Below are positions 31,070 to 36,086 of a stretch of 36,086 nucleotides of DNA, one piece after another. Under the pieces are notes generated by a model. That model ran no database searches, was not told where the DNA came from, and worked only from the letters and a program-made list of their open reading frames with translations. Source of the DNA: Alphaproteobacteria bacterium (GTDB lineage: Bacteria > Pseudomonadota > Alphaproteobacteria > Rhodobacterales > Rhodobacteraceae); the NCBI GenBank assembly GCA_016869835.1, contig VGDH01000017.1, forward strand, positions 1-36,086, given 5' to 3'. Each line of letters begins with the position of its first letter. The first letter of the stretch is position 1. The position numbers and the translations under genes are program-made.

Positions 31070-31878
31070 CGGGCCTGCCCGCCCGCGCGGCGCGGGCCTT
31101 TGCGCTTGCCGCCCTTTTTGGCCTTGTCGCCCTTGTCACAGGGGCCGGTGCCGGACCAAGCGCGGCGCAGGGCGAACAGATCGTTTCGGGCCTGTCGCAA
31201 AGCCGGGTTGCCATCACCGCGAATTTCGACGGTTCGGAAATCCTGATCTATGGTGCGGTAAAGCGTGAGGCCCCGGCGCCTGAGGGCGGCCCGCTTGAGG
31301 TGATCATCACGGTGGAGGGGCCCTCGACCCCGTTGGTCATCCGCCGCAAGGAGCGGGTGGCAGGCATCTGGGTGAACACCGCCGCGATTACCGTGGATGC
31401 CGCGCCCTCGTTCTATGCCGTGGCCACCACCGGCCCGATTGACGACATCCTGTCGGACACCGACGACCTGCGCTATCGCATCACCCTGCCCCATGCGATC
31501 CGCGCCATCGGCAGCAGCGCCGAAGCGGCAGGGGCCGAAGGGTTCGTCGAGGCGCTGGAGCGCATCCGCACCAATGCCGACGTCTACCGCCTGTTGCAGG
31601 GCCAGGTGCAACTGGTCGAGGAAACCCTGTTTCGCACCGATGTGATCCTGCCCGCCAACCTGATCGAGGGCGATTACAAGGTGCGCATGTTCATCACCCG
31701 CGAGGGCCGGGTGATCGACCAGATGGAACGCGTGATCGGCGTGCGCAAGACCGGGCTTGAGCGCACGCTTTACGTCATGGCGCATGAACAGCCCTTCCTT
31801 TACGGCCTGCTTTCGTTGGTCATGGCCGCCGTCGCAGGCTGGGCCGCCTCGGCCGGGTTCCGGCTGATCCGGCGTTAA
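31066..31878 (+). CDS. TIGR02186-like membrane-anchored periplasmic protein of unknown function
   Basis: 270 aa from a GTG start at 31066 that overlaps the TSUP stop. The N-terminal hydrophobic segment (about residues 10-30, ending SAAQG) looks like a signal peptide or anchor. The middle is a beta-rich domain (VAITANFDGSEILIYGAVKR, PLEVIITVEGPSTPLVIRRK, RVAGIWVNTAAITVDAAPSF), probably in the periplasm. A C-terminal helix (FLYGLLSLVMAAVAGWAASA) is followed by a short basic tail. This matches the TIGR02186 family as I remember it. The tight coupling suggests that it works with the TSUP permease, perhaps as a periplasmic subunit; that is inference. Confidence 0.8.
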   Translation: MTGLPARAARAFALAALFGLVALVTGAGAGPSAAQGEQIVSGLSQSRVAITANFDGSEILIYGAVKREAPAPEGGPLEVIITVEGPSTPLVIRRKERVAGIWVNTAAITVDAAPSFYAVATTGPIDDILSDTDDLRYRITLPHAIRAIGSSAEAAGAEGFVEALERIRTNADVYRLLQGQVQLVEETLFRTDVILPANLIEGDYKVRMFITREGRVIDQMERVIGVRKTGLERTLYVMAHEQPFLYGLLSLVMAAVAGWAASAGFRLIRR

Positions 31879-32011
31879 GCGGGCGGGCCGCGCGGCACCA
31901 TCGGCGCCCAAATGACTCTTGCAACGGTGGCGGTGAATATCACTTTAGGCTTCCGCGTTGACCGGACTTTCTGCCTATGCAACGATTCCCGACATTCGCT
32001 GGAGAGCAGCC

Positions 32012-32184
32012 ATGGCCCAAAAGACCGAAATTGAATGGACCGACGCGACGTGAAACCCGGTTGGAGGCTGCACCAAAGTCGGGCCGGGTTGTGATAACTG
32101 CTATGCCGAGCGGTTCGCGGAACGCTGGCGCGGCGTGCCGGGCCGGGCCACCCTTACGAGTTCGGCTTTGACTTGCGGATATGG
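32012..32184 (+). pseudogene. Remnant of a phage Gp37/Gp68-family (DUF5131-like) gene
   Basis: GGAGAG then ATG at 32012 opens MAQKTEIEWTDAT, after which TGA (32051-32053) stands where relatives have Trp (ATWNPVGGC). Beyond it NPVGGCTKVGPGCDNCYAER continues in frame, with the cysteines expected of this family. A tandem 5-bp duplication GGGCC-GGGCC (near 32140-32149) then shifts the frame; removing one copy restores PGHPYEFGFDLRIW. The reading is lost at about 32184, where IS3-type sequence begins on the opposite strand. Two independent lesions plus the IS junction mean that the gene is dead. Such genes occur in phages and integrated elements; function is not established. Confidence 0.75.
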
Positions 32185-32424
32185 GCGAGAAGCACCATGT
32201 CACGCCGCTGACGATGCGACGGGGGCCGATGCTTCCAAGCATGGGGCCAGCGTTCTGACACCCCCGTCAGGCGGCACTGCTGACTGCGGGTCCGTGTGCC
32301 GCGATACGCGGCAATAGACTGAAACTTCACGGTGTCGGCCCGTCACTCGGACCAATGGCGTTCCGGGCCTCCATAAGCCGCGAAGAACATCGCCGCTTTT
32401 TTGGCACCTCCCTCCATTCGCCCG

Positions 32425-32449
32425 GAAAACAGTCCCCCGGACTGTTTTC
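32425..32449. repeat. Palindrome inserted in the IS3 remnant
   Basis: GAAAACAGTCC (32425-32435), CCC, GGACTGTTTTC (32439-32449): perfect 11-bp inverted repeat with 3-nt loop. It lies between the truncated orfA end (RILRV-stop) and the resumed orfA tail, so it seems to have entered the IS. I recall very similar palindromes elsewhere in Rhodobacteraceae. Confidence 0.7.
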
Positions 32450-32458
32450 TTGCCCGGC

Positions 32459-32683
32459 TCAGACCCGGAGAATGCGGTTCTCTTTGCGCAGCTGTTCGTT
32501 CTCAAGCCAAAGCTCGGCATCCTGGGCGGGCACCTTGGCTTCCTCTGAAACCGCCCGAACCCACTTGCCGAGCGTCGAAAGCCCGATCCCCAAATCAGGC
32601 GCAACCTGACGCCGTGTCAGGCCAATGGTGAGCGCGATGCGAACCACATCGCGTTTGAACTCGTCGCTGTGTACCGCGGCCAT
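32459..32683 (-). pseudogene. IS3-family transposase OrfA, truncated
   Basis: 74 aa, start at 32683 with GGAGAT upstream. It is a helix-turn-helix OrfA: HSDEFKRDVVRIALTIGLTR then RQVAPDLGIGLSTLGKWVRA, followed by the leucine-zipper part AELWLENEQLRKENRILRV. The family protein normally goes on for about 12-25 residues (EERExLKKAxxFFA...). Here a TGA ends it early, because a palindrome-bearing segment of about 45 bp interrupts the frame. Without OrfB the element cannot move on its own. Confidence 0.75.
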
Positions 32684-32746
32684 ATCCGATCTCCTTGACG
32701 GCGAGTATCGCTCTCAAAAGACCGGAACAAAACCGGTGCAGGTCCA

Positions 32747-33225
32747 TCCGCGATACGAAGCAGAAACCTCCTTACCACCTGCTCTAGACAGGACCACATG
32801 CCAAGGGAAAGCCGGGCGCAGAGTACATTCTGGGCTATGGTAAGCGGCTTGCGAAGAAGCGTAGGCTGTAGCATGGGCGTTCACTTAGGCTTTAACGGGG
32901 CGGTAAACACACCCCGGTTCGATCTGCTCGCCCTTTATCGCCACTGGCCACCCGCCCTTAACGCGCCAACTGCAACACGAAACGCGCATCAAATTCGCCT
33001 TGAAAACCGTCTTGCTGCAAGCTTTGCTGTCAGATTTTGCCAACTCTGGTGGCGAGCCACATCCCCCAAGCTTATCCACAGAAGATTTCGCGAGATTTCG
33101 CTTTACAGGCTTTCGCCTTCGCCCCACTATATCTAGTAAGTTCTCGTCAGGCAGACGCAGATCTTTGCCGGACGCTCAGCCAGTTGTGGGAGTTGGTCCA
33201 CAAAGGGCCTTATGATGGGGCAGGC
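32747..33225. other. Accessory intergenic stretch with lower GC and no recognised gene
   Basis: Between the IS3 remnant and the YbjN-like gene. Base composition drops, especially from 32930 to 33130. A plus-strand frame ending at 32871 reads KPGAEYILGYGKRLAKKRRL before its stop, which looks like the real tail of a lost gene, though I cannot name it. A minus-strand ORF is listed separately. One perfect TTATCCACA (33072-33080) and a TTGTGG/CCACAA dyad (33184-33203) are also present. Confidence 0.5.
32885..33127 (-). CDS. Hypothetical small basic protein (doubtful)
   Basis: 80 aa ORF, MGRRRKPVKRNLAKSSVDKL onward, ending GGWPVAIKGEQIEPGCVYRP plus VKA. It is lysine-rich, unlike the Arg/Pro-rich shadow frames of this genome, and has five cysteines without a clear metal-binding spacing. 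No good ribosome site precedes the ATG at 33127. The lower GC and the neighbouring IS and phage remnants suggest foreign origin. I do not recognise it; it may be a fragment or chance ORF. Confidence 0.3.
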   Translation of the reverse strand: MGRRRKPVKRNLAKSSVDKLGGCGSPPELAKSDSKACSKTVFKANLMRVSCCSWRVKGGWPVAIKGEQIEPGCVYRPVKA

Positions 33226-33729
33226 ATGTCGGTTTCAGAAGATTTCCTTACGCTGGATGACCTGCATCCGATCGACATCGTCGAGGATCTTGCCGCCTAT
33301 CACGATTGGGAATTCGACCGCGTCACCGATGACCAGATCGCAATGGCGGTCGAAGGCCAGTGGCGCACCTATTCGCTGACGCTGGCCTGGTCGGCACAGG
33401 ACGAGACGCTGCGGCTGATCTGCACCTTTGAAATGGAACCGCCCGAGGACCGGCTGCCGGCCATTCATGACCTGCTTAATCGCTGCAATGACATGGTCTG
33501 GACCGGGGCCTTTACCTATTGGGCCGAGCAAAAGCTGATGGTCTGGCGCTATGGCCTCTGTCTGGCCGGTGGCCAGGTGGCCGGGGCTGAACAGATCGAC
33601 CGACTGATCTCGTCGGCGGTGCTGGCGGCCGAACAGTTCTACCCGGCGTTCCAGCTGGCCGTCTGGGGTGACCGCAGCCCGGCCGAGGCGATGAAGGTTG
33701 CCATTGCCGAGGCCTACGGTCGGGCCTAA
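33226..33729 (+). CDS. YbjN domain-containing protein
   Basis: 167 aa. Its alpha/beta pattern fits the YbjN (secretion-chaperone-like fold) family: DLHPIDIVEDLAAYHDWEFD, MAVEGQWRTYSLTLAWSAQD, RLICTFEMEPPEDRLPAIHD, LLNRCNDMVWTGAFTYWAEQ, and PAFQLAVWGDRSPAEAMKVA. Start at 33226 with GGGGCAGG upstream. It lies 27 bp before proC, an arrangement I recall as common in Rhodobacteraceae. The biochemical role of the family is not firmly known; E. coli YbjN affects motility and stress traits. Confidence 0.85.
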   Translation: MSVSEDFLTLDDLHPIDIVEDLAAYHDWEFDRVTDDQIAMAVEGQWRTYSLTLAWSAQDETLRLICTFEMEPPEDRLPAIHDLLNRCNDMVWTGAFTYWAEQKLMVWRYGLCLAGGQVAGAEQIDRLISSAVLAAEQFYPAFQLAVWGDRSPAEAMKVAIAEAYGRA

Positions 33730-33756
33730 CCTCTGCCCCGAACAAGGGGGATTTCC

Positions 33757-34569
33757 ATGGCATTGGATGACGTGGCCCGTGATGGGCTGGTGCTTTTGGG
33801 CTGCGGCAAGATGGGCTCGGCGCTGTTGGCGGGATGGCTCGAGGCGGGGCTGCTGCCGGGGTCGATCTGGGTTCTGGAACCGAACCCGACCGAATGGCTG
33901 AAGGGCACCGGCGTGCATCTGAACGCGGGGGTCCCGCCGGCCCCGGCCGTGGCGCTCTTGGCGGTCAAGCCGCAGATGATGGGTGCCGCCCTGCCTGCGC
34001 TGCAGGCGCTGGGCAATGGGCGCACGCTGATGGTGTCGATCGCGGCAGGCACTTCGATTGCCACGTTTGAGAGCGTCTTTGGGCCCCGCACGCCGATTGT
34101 GCGCACCATGCCCAACACGCCCGCGATGGTGGGCCGGGGCATCACCGGCATCTGCGGCAATGCCCATGCCGGGGCGGCAGGTCTGGCGCTTGCCCGAGCG
34201 CTGATGCAGGCAGTGGGCGAGGTGGTGGAGCTGGACGGCGAACACCAGATCGACGCGGTGACGGCGGTGTCCGGGTCGGGTCCGGCCTATGTGTTCCACC
34301 TGATCGAAGCGATGGCGGCAGGCGGCGTGGCGCAGGGGCTGGCGCCGGATGTGGCGATGAAACTGGCGCGTGCCACGGTGTGCGGGGCGGGGGAACTGGC
34401 CTGGCGCTCGCCCGAGACCGCCAGCCAATTGCGCATCAATGTCACCTCACCAAGCGGCACAACGGCCGCCGCGCTTTCGGTGCTGATGGACGAAACCACG
34501 GGCTTTCCGCCCTTGCTGGAGAAGGCAATCAAGGCCGCCGCCGACCGGGGCCGGGAGTTGGGCAAATGA
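33757..34569 (+). CDS. proC: Pyrroline-5-carboxylate reductase
   Basis: Last step of proline synthesis: NAD(P)H-dependent reduction of 1-pyrroline-5-carboxylate. 270 aa with AAGGGGGA before the ATG. The N-terminal Rossmann motif is LVLLGCGKMGSALLAGWLEA (about 11-30). VALLAVKPQMM and RTMPNTPAMVGRGITGIC follow. The C-terminal dimer domain carries the P5CR signature DAVTAVSGSGPAYVFHLIEA and LRINVTSPSGTTAAAL. Overlaps csaA by 4 bp. Confidence 0.97.
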   Translation: MALDDVARDGLVLLGCGKMGSALLAGWLEAGLLPGSIWVLEPNPTEWLKGTGVHLNAGVPPAPAVALLAVKPQMMGAALPALQALGNGRTLMVSIAAGTSIATFESVFGPRTPIVRTMPNTPAMVGRGITGICGNAHAGAAGLALARALMQAVGEVVELDGEHQIDAVTAVSGSGPAYVFHLIEAMAAGGVAQGLAPDVAMKLARATVCGAGELAWRSPETASQLRINVTSPSGTTAAALSVLMDETTGFPPLLEKAIKAAADRGRELGK

Positions 34570-34901
34570 CGATCACCAACGACGATTTCGCCAAGGTCGA
34601 TATCCGCGTCGGCCGTATCACCCGCGCCGAACCCTTCCCCGAGGCGCGGAAGCCCGCGATCAAACTTTGGGTCGATTTCGGCCCCGAGATCGGCGAGAAA
34701 CGCTCTTCGGCCCAGATCACCCGGCACTACACGCCCGAGGGGCTTGTCGGGCGGCACGTTCTGGGGGTGGTCAACTTTCCACCCCGCCAGATCGGTCCCG
34801 TGATGTCCGAGGTGCTGATCCTTGGCCTGCCCGATGAGGCGGGCGAGGTGGTGCTGATCGGGCCAGGGCATGAGTTGCCTCTGGGCGGAAAGATGTTCTG
34901 A
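34566..34901 (+). CDS. csaA: CsaA-type tRNA-binding protein
   Basis: Single-domain OB-fold protein, 111 aa, of the EMAP-II/Trbp111-like tRNA-binding group. It starts TITNDDFAKVDIRVGRITRA and has KPAIKLWVDFGPEIGEKRSS, AQITRHYTPEGLVGRHVLGV, VNFPPRQIGPVMSEVLILGL, which match CsaA. In Bacillus CsaA acts as a chaperone tied to secretion and binds tRNA; the true function is unsettled. The ATG overlaps proC's stop, and its own TGA overlaps the presumed ATT start of the next gene. Confidence 0.92.
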   Translation: MTITNDDFAKVDIRVGRITRAEPFPEARKPAIKLWVDFGPEIGEKRSSAQITRHYTPEGLVGRHVLGVVNFPPRQIGPVMSEVLILGLPDEAGEVVLIGPGHELPLGGKMF

Positions 34902-35845
34902 TTAAGCTTCTCATCACCCGCCCGCTGCCCGATGCCGTGATGCAGGCCGCCCGCGCCCGGTTTGAGGTGACCGCGCGCGAAAGCACCCTGCCCCTGACGG
35001 CCGAGGAATTGCGCGCCTCGTTGCGCGACTTTGACCTTGTGCTGCCGACACTGGGCGATCTTTACGCGGCCGAGGTCTTTGCCGATGTGGCCAAGCCCCG
35101 CGCGCGGCTCTTGGCCAACTTCGGCGTGGGCTTCAACCATATCGACGTGACAACGGCCCGCGCCGCCGGGCTGGCCGTGTCGAACACGCCGGGCGCCGTG
35201 ACCGATGCCACCGCCGACATCGCGCTGACGCTGATCCTGATGACCGCGCGGCGGGCCGGCGAGGGCGAGCGCCTGGTGCGTGCAGGGCGATGGCAGGGCT
35301 GGCACCCGACCCAGATGCTGGGGCTGCATGTCGGCGGAAAGACGCTGGGCATCATCGGCATGGGCCGCATCGGCAAGGCGATTGCGCGCCGCGCCCACCA
35401 TGGGTTCGGGATGGAGATCAGCTATTACAACCGCTCAAAGGCCGAACCCGGCCTTCCCGCCCGCGCCATTCCGCTGGATGAGGCCATGGGTGCCGATGTG
35501 GTCGTCATCGCCGTGCCGGGCGGCCCCACGACGCGCCACCTTATCAACGCCGAAAGACTGGCGCAGATGAAACCGGGCGGGATCCTTGTCAACATCGCGC
35601 GCGGCGATGTGGTGGACGAGGCGGCGCTGGTCGAGACCCTGCAACAGGGCCGCATCGGCGGCGCCGGGCTTGATGTCTACGAACACGAACCCCGCATCCA
35701 TCCGGCCCTTCTGCAGATGGAAAACGTCACCCTCCTACCCCACCTTGGCACGGCAGCGCTCGAAGTCCGCACCGCCATGGGCCTGATGGCCGTGGACAAC
35801 CTCATCGCCCATGCCGAAGGGCGCCCCCTGCCCAATCCGGTCTAG
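34901..35845 (+). CDS. D-2-hydroxyacid dehydrogenase (glyoxylate/hydroxypyruvate reductase-like), probable ATT start
   Basis: NAD(P)-dependent oxidoreductase of the D-isomer 2-hydroxyacid family. Catalytic residues are intact: Arg in VNIARGDVVDEAAL, Glu in DVYEHEP, His in LLPHLGTAALE; the Rossmann motif is LGIIGMGRIGKAIARRAHHG. Substrate loop LANFGVGFNHIDV. GTG (34937) and ATG (34940) are the first ordinary starts, but they would cut off IKLLITRPLPDA, the first strand of the fold that relatives begin as MKLLITRPLP. In frame, ATT at 34901 overlaps the csaA stop (TGATT) and GGAAAG lies upstream, so ATT (or the CTG before it) is probably the start. That gives 314 aa, the family norm. Confidence 0.88.
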   Translation: MKLLITRPLPDAVMQAARARFEVTARESTLPLTAEELRASLRDFDLVLPTLGDLYAAEVFADVAKPRARLLANFGVGFNHIDVTTARAAGLAVSNTPGAVTDATADIALTLILMTARRAGEGERLVRAGRWQGWHPTQMLGLHVGGKTLGIIGMGRIGKAIARRAHHGFGMEISYYNRSKAEPGLPARAIPLDEAMGADVVVIAVPGGPTTRHLINAERLAQMKPGGILVNIARGDVVDEAALVETLQQGRIGGAGLDVYEHEPRIHPALLQMENVTLLPHLGTAALEVRTAMGLMAVDNLIAHAEGRPLPNPV

Positions 35846-35855
35846 TTCCATGGTG

Positions 35856-35883
35856 TTCATCTTGGCAAAAATACCCCCCGCGG
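35856..35883. repeat. Intergenic TTCATCTTGGC motif, copy D
   Basis: TTCATCTTGGCAAAAATA then CCCCCCGCGG, just after the dehydrogenase gene. An inverted, partly matching copy GCCTCCGGCGGGAGTAT lies at 35907-35923, so the two can form a large imperfect hairpin. See 3873, 20517, 29040. Confidence 0.7.
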
Positions 35884-35923
35884 AGCGTCCGACATTGGCG
35901 GCGGAAGCCTCCGGCGGGAGTAT

Positions 35924-36070
35924 ATGTGTGAGTTTATACAGAGTTAGTACATTGATTATCAACGATTTTACATTCGTTTTTTCTTGCGATTGGTCTGTTT
36001 TTGCGAGATTCTGCACACAAGTTGCACAGCGCTGCTTTTGGATTGCGAGCGGCTTGCACAGGAATCGCAC
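35924..36070 (+). promoter_or_regulatory. AT-rich leader with repeated TTGCACA boxes
   Basis: Base composition changes sharply to AT-rich after 35923. A TTGAT-T-ATCAA palindrome lies at 35952-35962. Related boxes follow: CTGCACACA (36011), GTTGCACAG (36021), CTTGCACAG (36053), TCGCACATG (36065). The last ends at the next start codon. They may be repeated sites for a regulator of that gene. Confidence 0.4.
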
Positions 36071-36086
36071 ATGGCCACCATCAACA
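36071..36086 (+). CDS. Start of an unidentified gene (only five codons in window)
   Basis: ATG at 36071 with GGAA about 7 nt upstream opens MATIN before the window ends. Many tyrosine recombinases begin this way, and the AT-rich leader would fit an integrated element, but five residues cannot identify a gene. Confidence 0.4.

Larger units (their letters stand above)
32165..32746 (-). mobile_element. Decayed IS3-family insertion sequence
   Basis: On the minus strand an orfA (32459-32683) is followed by PKKRRCSS or, in the neighbouring frame, KKAAMFFAAYGG (around 32375-32400), the usual end of IS3 OrfA with the A6G slippery stretch. Next comes an orfB-like start VKFQSIAAYRGTRTRSQQCR then LTGVSERWPHAWKHRPPSHR and RDMVLLAHIRKSKPN, which stops at about 32165. 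The rest of orfB, with its DDE core, is absent. The upstream end may be near 32746, where TGGACCTGCACCGG would suit an IS3 terminal repeat; that edge is a guess. No target duplication could be identified. Confidence 0.7.

Noticed and set aside
32390-32410. Active programmed frameshift of an IS3 element at the A6G run
   Set aside because: The heptamer is present, but orfA is cut before it and orfB is missing its catalytic part, so no functional fusion can form.
33072-33080. Replication origin at a perfect TTATCCACA
   Set aside because: Only one box, no dnaA, parAB or repA gene nearby and no AT-rich unwinding element; kept only as part of the orphan region.
35952-35962. FNR/FnrL box
   Set aside because: The half-sites TTGAT and ATCAA are present but only 1 bp apart instead of 4.
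1-36086. CRISPR arrays, rRNA and tRNA genes
   Set aside because: No regularly spaced repeats and no cloverleaf or rRNA sequence was seen on either strand by reading; a tRNA scan was not possible.

Overview
The window is chromosomal DNA of high GC content from an alphaproteobacterium, almost certainly a member of the Rhodobacteraceae (Rhodobacter/Roseobacter group). The grounds are gene order and protein type: an RpoHII-type sigma factor preceded by an exact TGATCC-N18-TAAGA promoter, the yraN-rsmI-LpoA-like block beside gshB, glnD-murJ, a rhomboid-like membrane protein without catalytic residues, nfu-tsaB-rimI, and YbjN-proC-csaA. Most of the window is densely packed housekeeping sequence with many 1-4 bp start/stop overlaps.

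Layout. 1-1329 (minus): an amino-acid ABC transporter, permease (cut by the left edge) and periplasmic binding protein. 1592-2386 (plus): a DODA-type extradiol dioxygenase. 2366-6937 (minus): rpoH, a ChaN-like protein, coaBC, dut and a membrane-anchored MoeB/ThiF-like E1 enzyme, probably led by the RpoE-type promoter at 6976-7004. 7014-9046 (plus): cobU, a histidine phosphatase, and a glutathione transferase with a YHS-like cysteine tail. 9178-10692: comM behind three TTAACCA sites. 10759-12986 (minus): gshB, yraN with an in-frame amber codon, rsmI. 13080-18592 (plus): an LpoA-like lipoprotein, glnD, murJ. 18583-19260 (minus): the pseudo-rhomboid. 19343-24114 (plus): trpS, ilvE, a universal stress protein, a damaged small ORF, nfu, tsaB, rimI. 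24302-29923 (plus): a BMP-type nucleoside ABC transporter plus purine-nucleoside phosphorylase, a coherent purine-salvage unit. 30140-31878: a TSUP permease and a TIGR02186-like partner.

31879-33225 is the one clearly accessory stretch. It holds a wrecked phage Gp37/Gp68-type (DUF5131-like) gene, a decayed IS3-family element that itself carries an inserted palindrome, and about 0.5 kb of lower-GC orphan sequence. Housekeeping genes resume at 33226 (YbjN-like, proC, csaA, a D-2-hydroxyacid dehydrogenase that seems to start at a rare ATT codon). The last 150 bases turn AT-rich and end five codons into a new gene, which may mark another accessory boundary.

Small-scale structure is rich: paired palindromes at gene ends, a recurring TTCATCTTGGCCCAAATA motif at four intergenic sites, a three-arm alternative hairpin at the end of rimI, and candidate CtrA and PhaR-like sites. 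I found no complete undescribed defence or biosynthetic system. The most promising leads are the pseudo-rhomboid, the GST-YHS fusion, the RpoE-led rpoH operon, the recurrent intergenic motif and the ATT start. All family assignments rest on recognised motifs and remembered family features; no database search was run.
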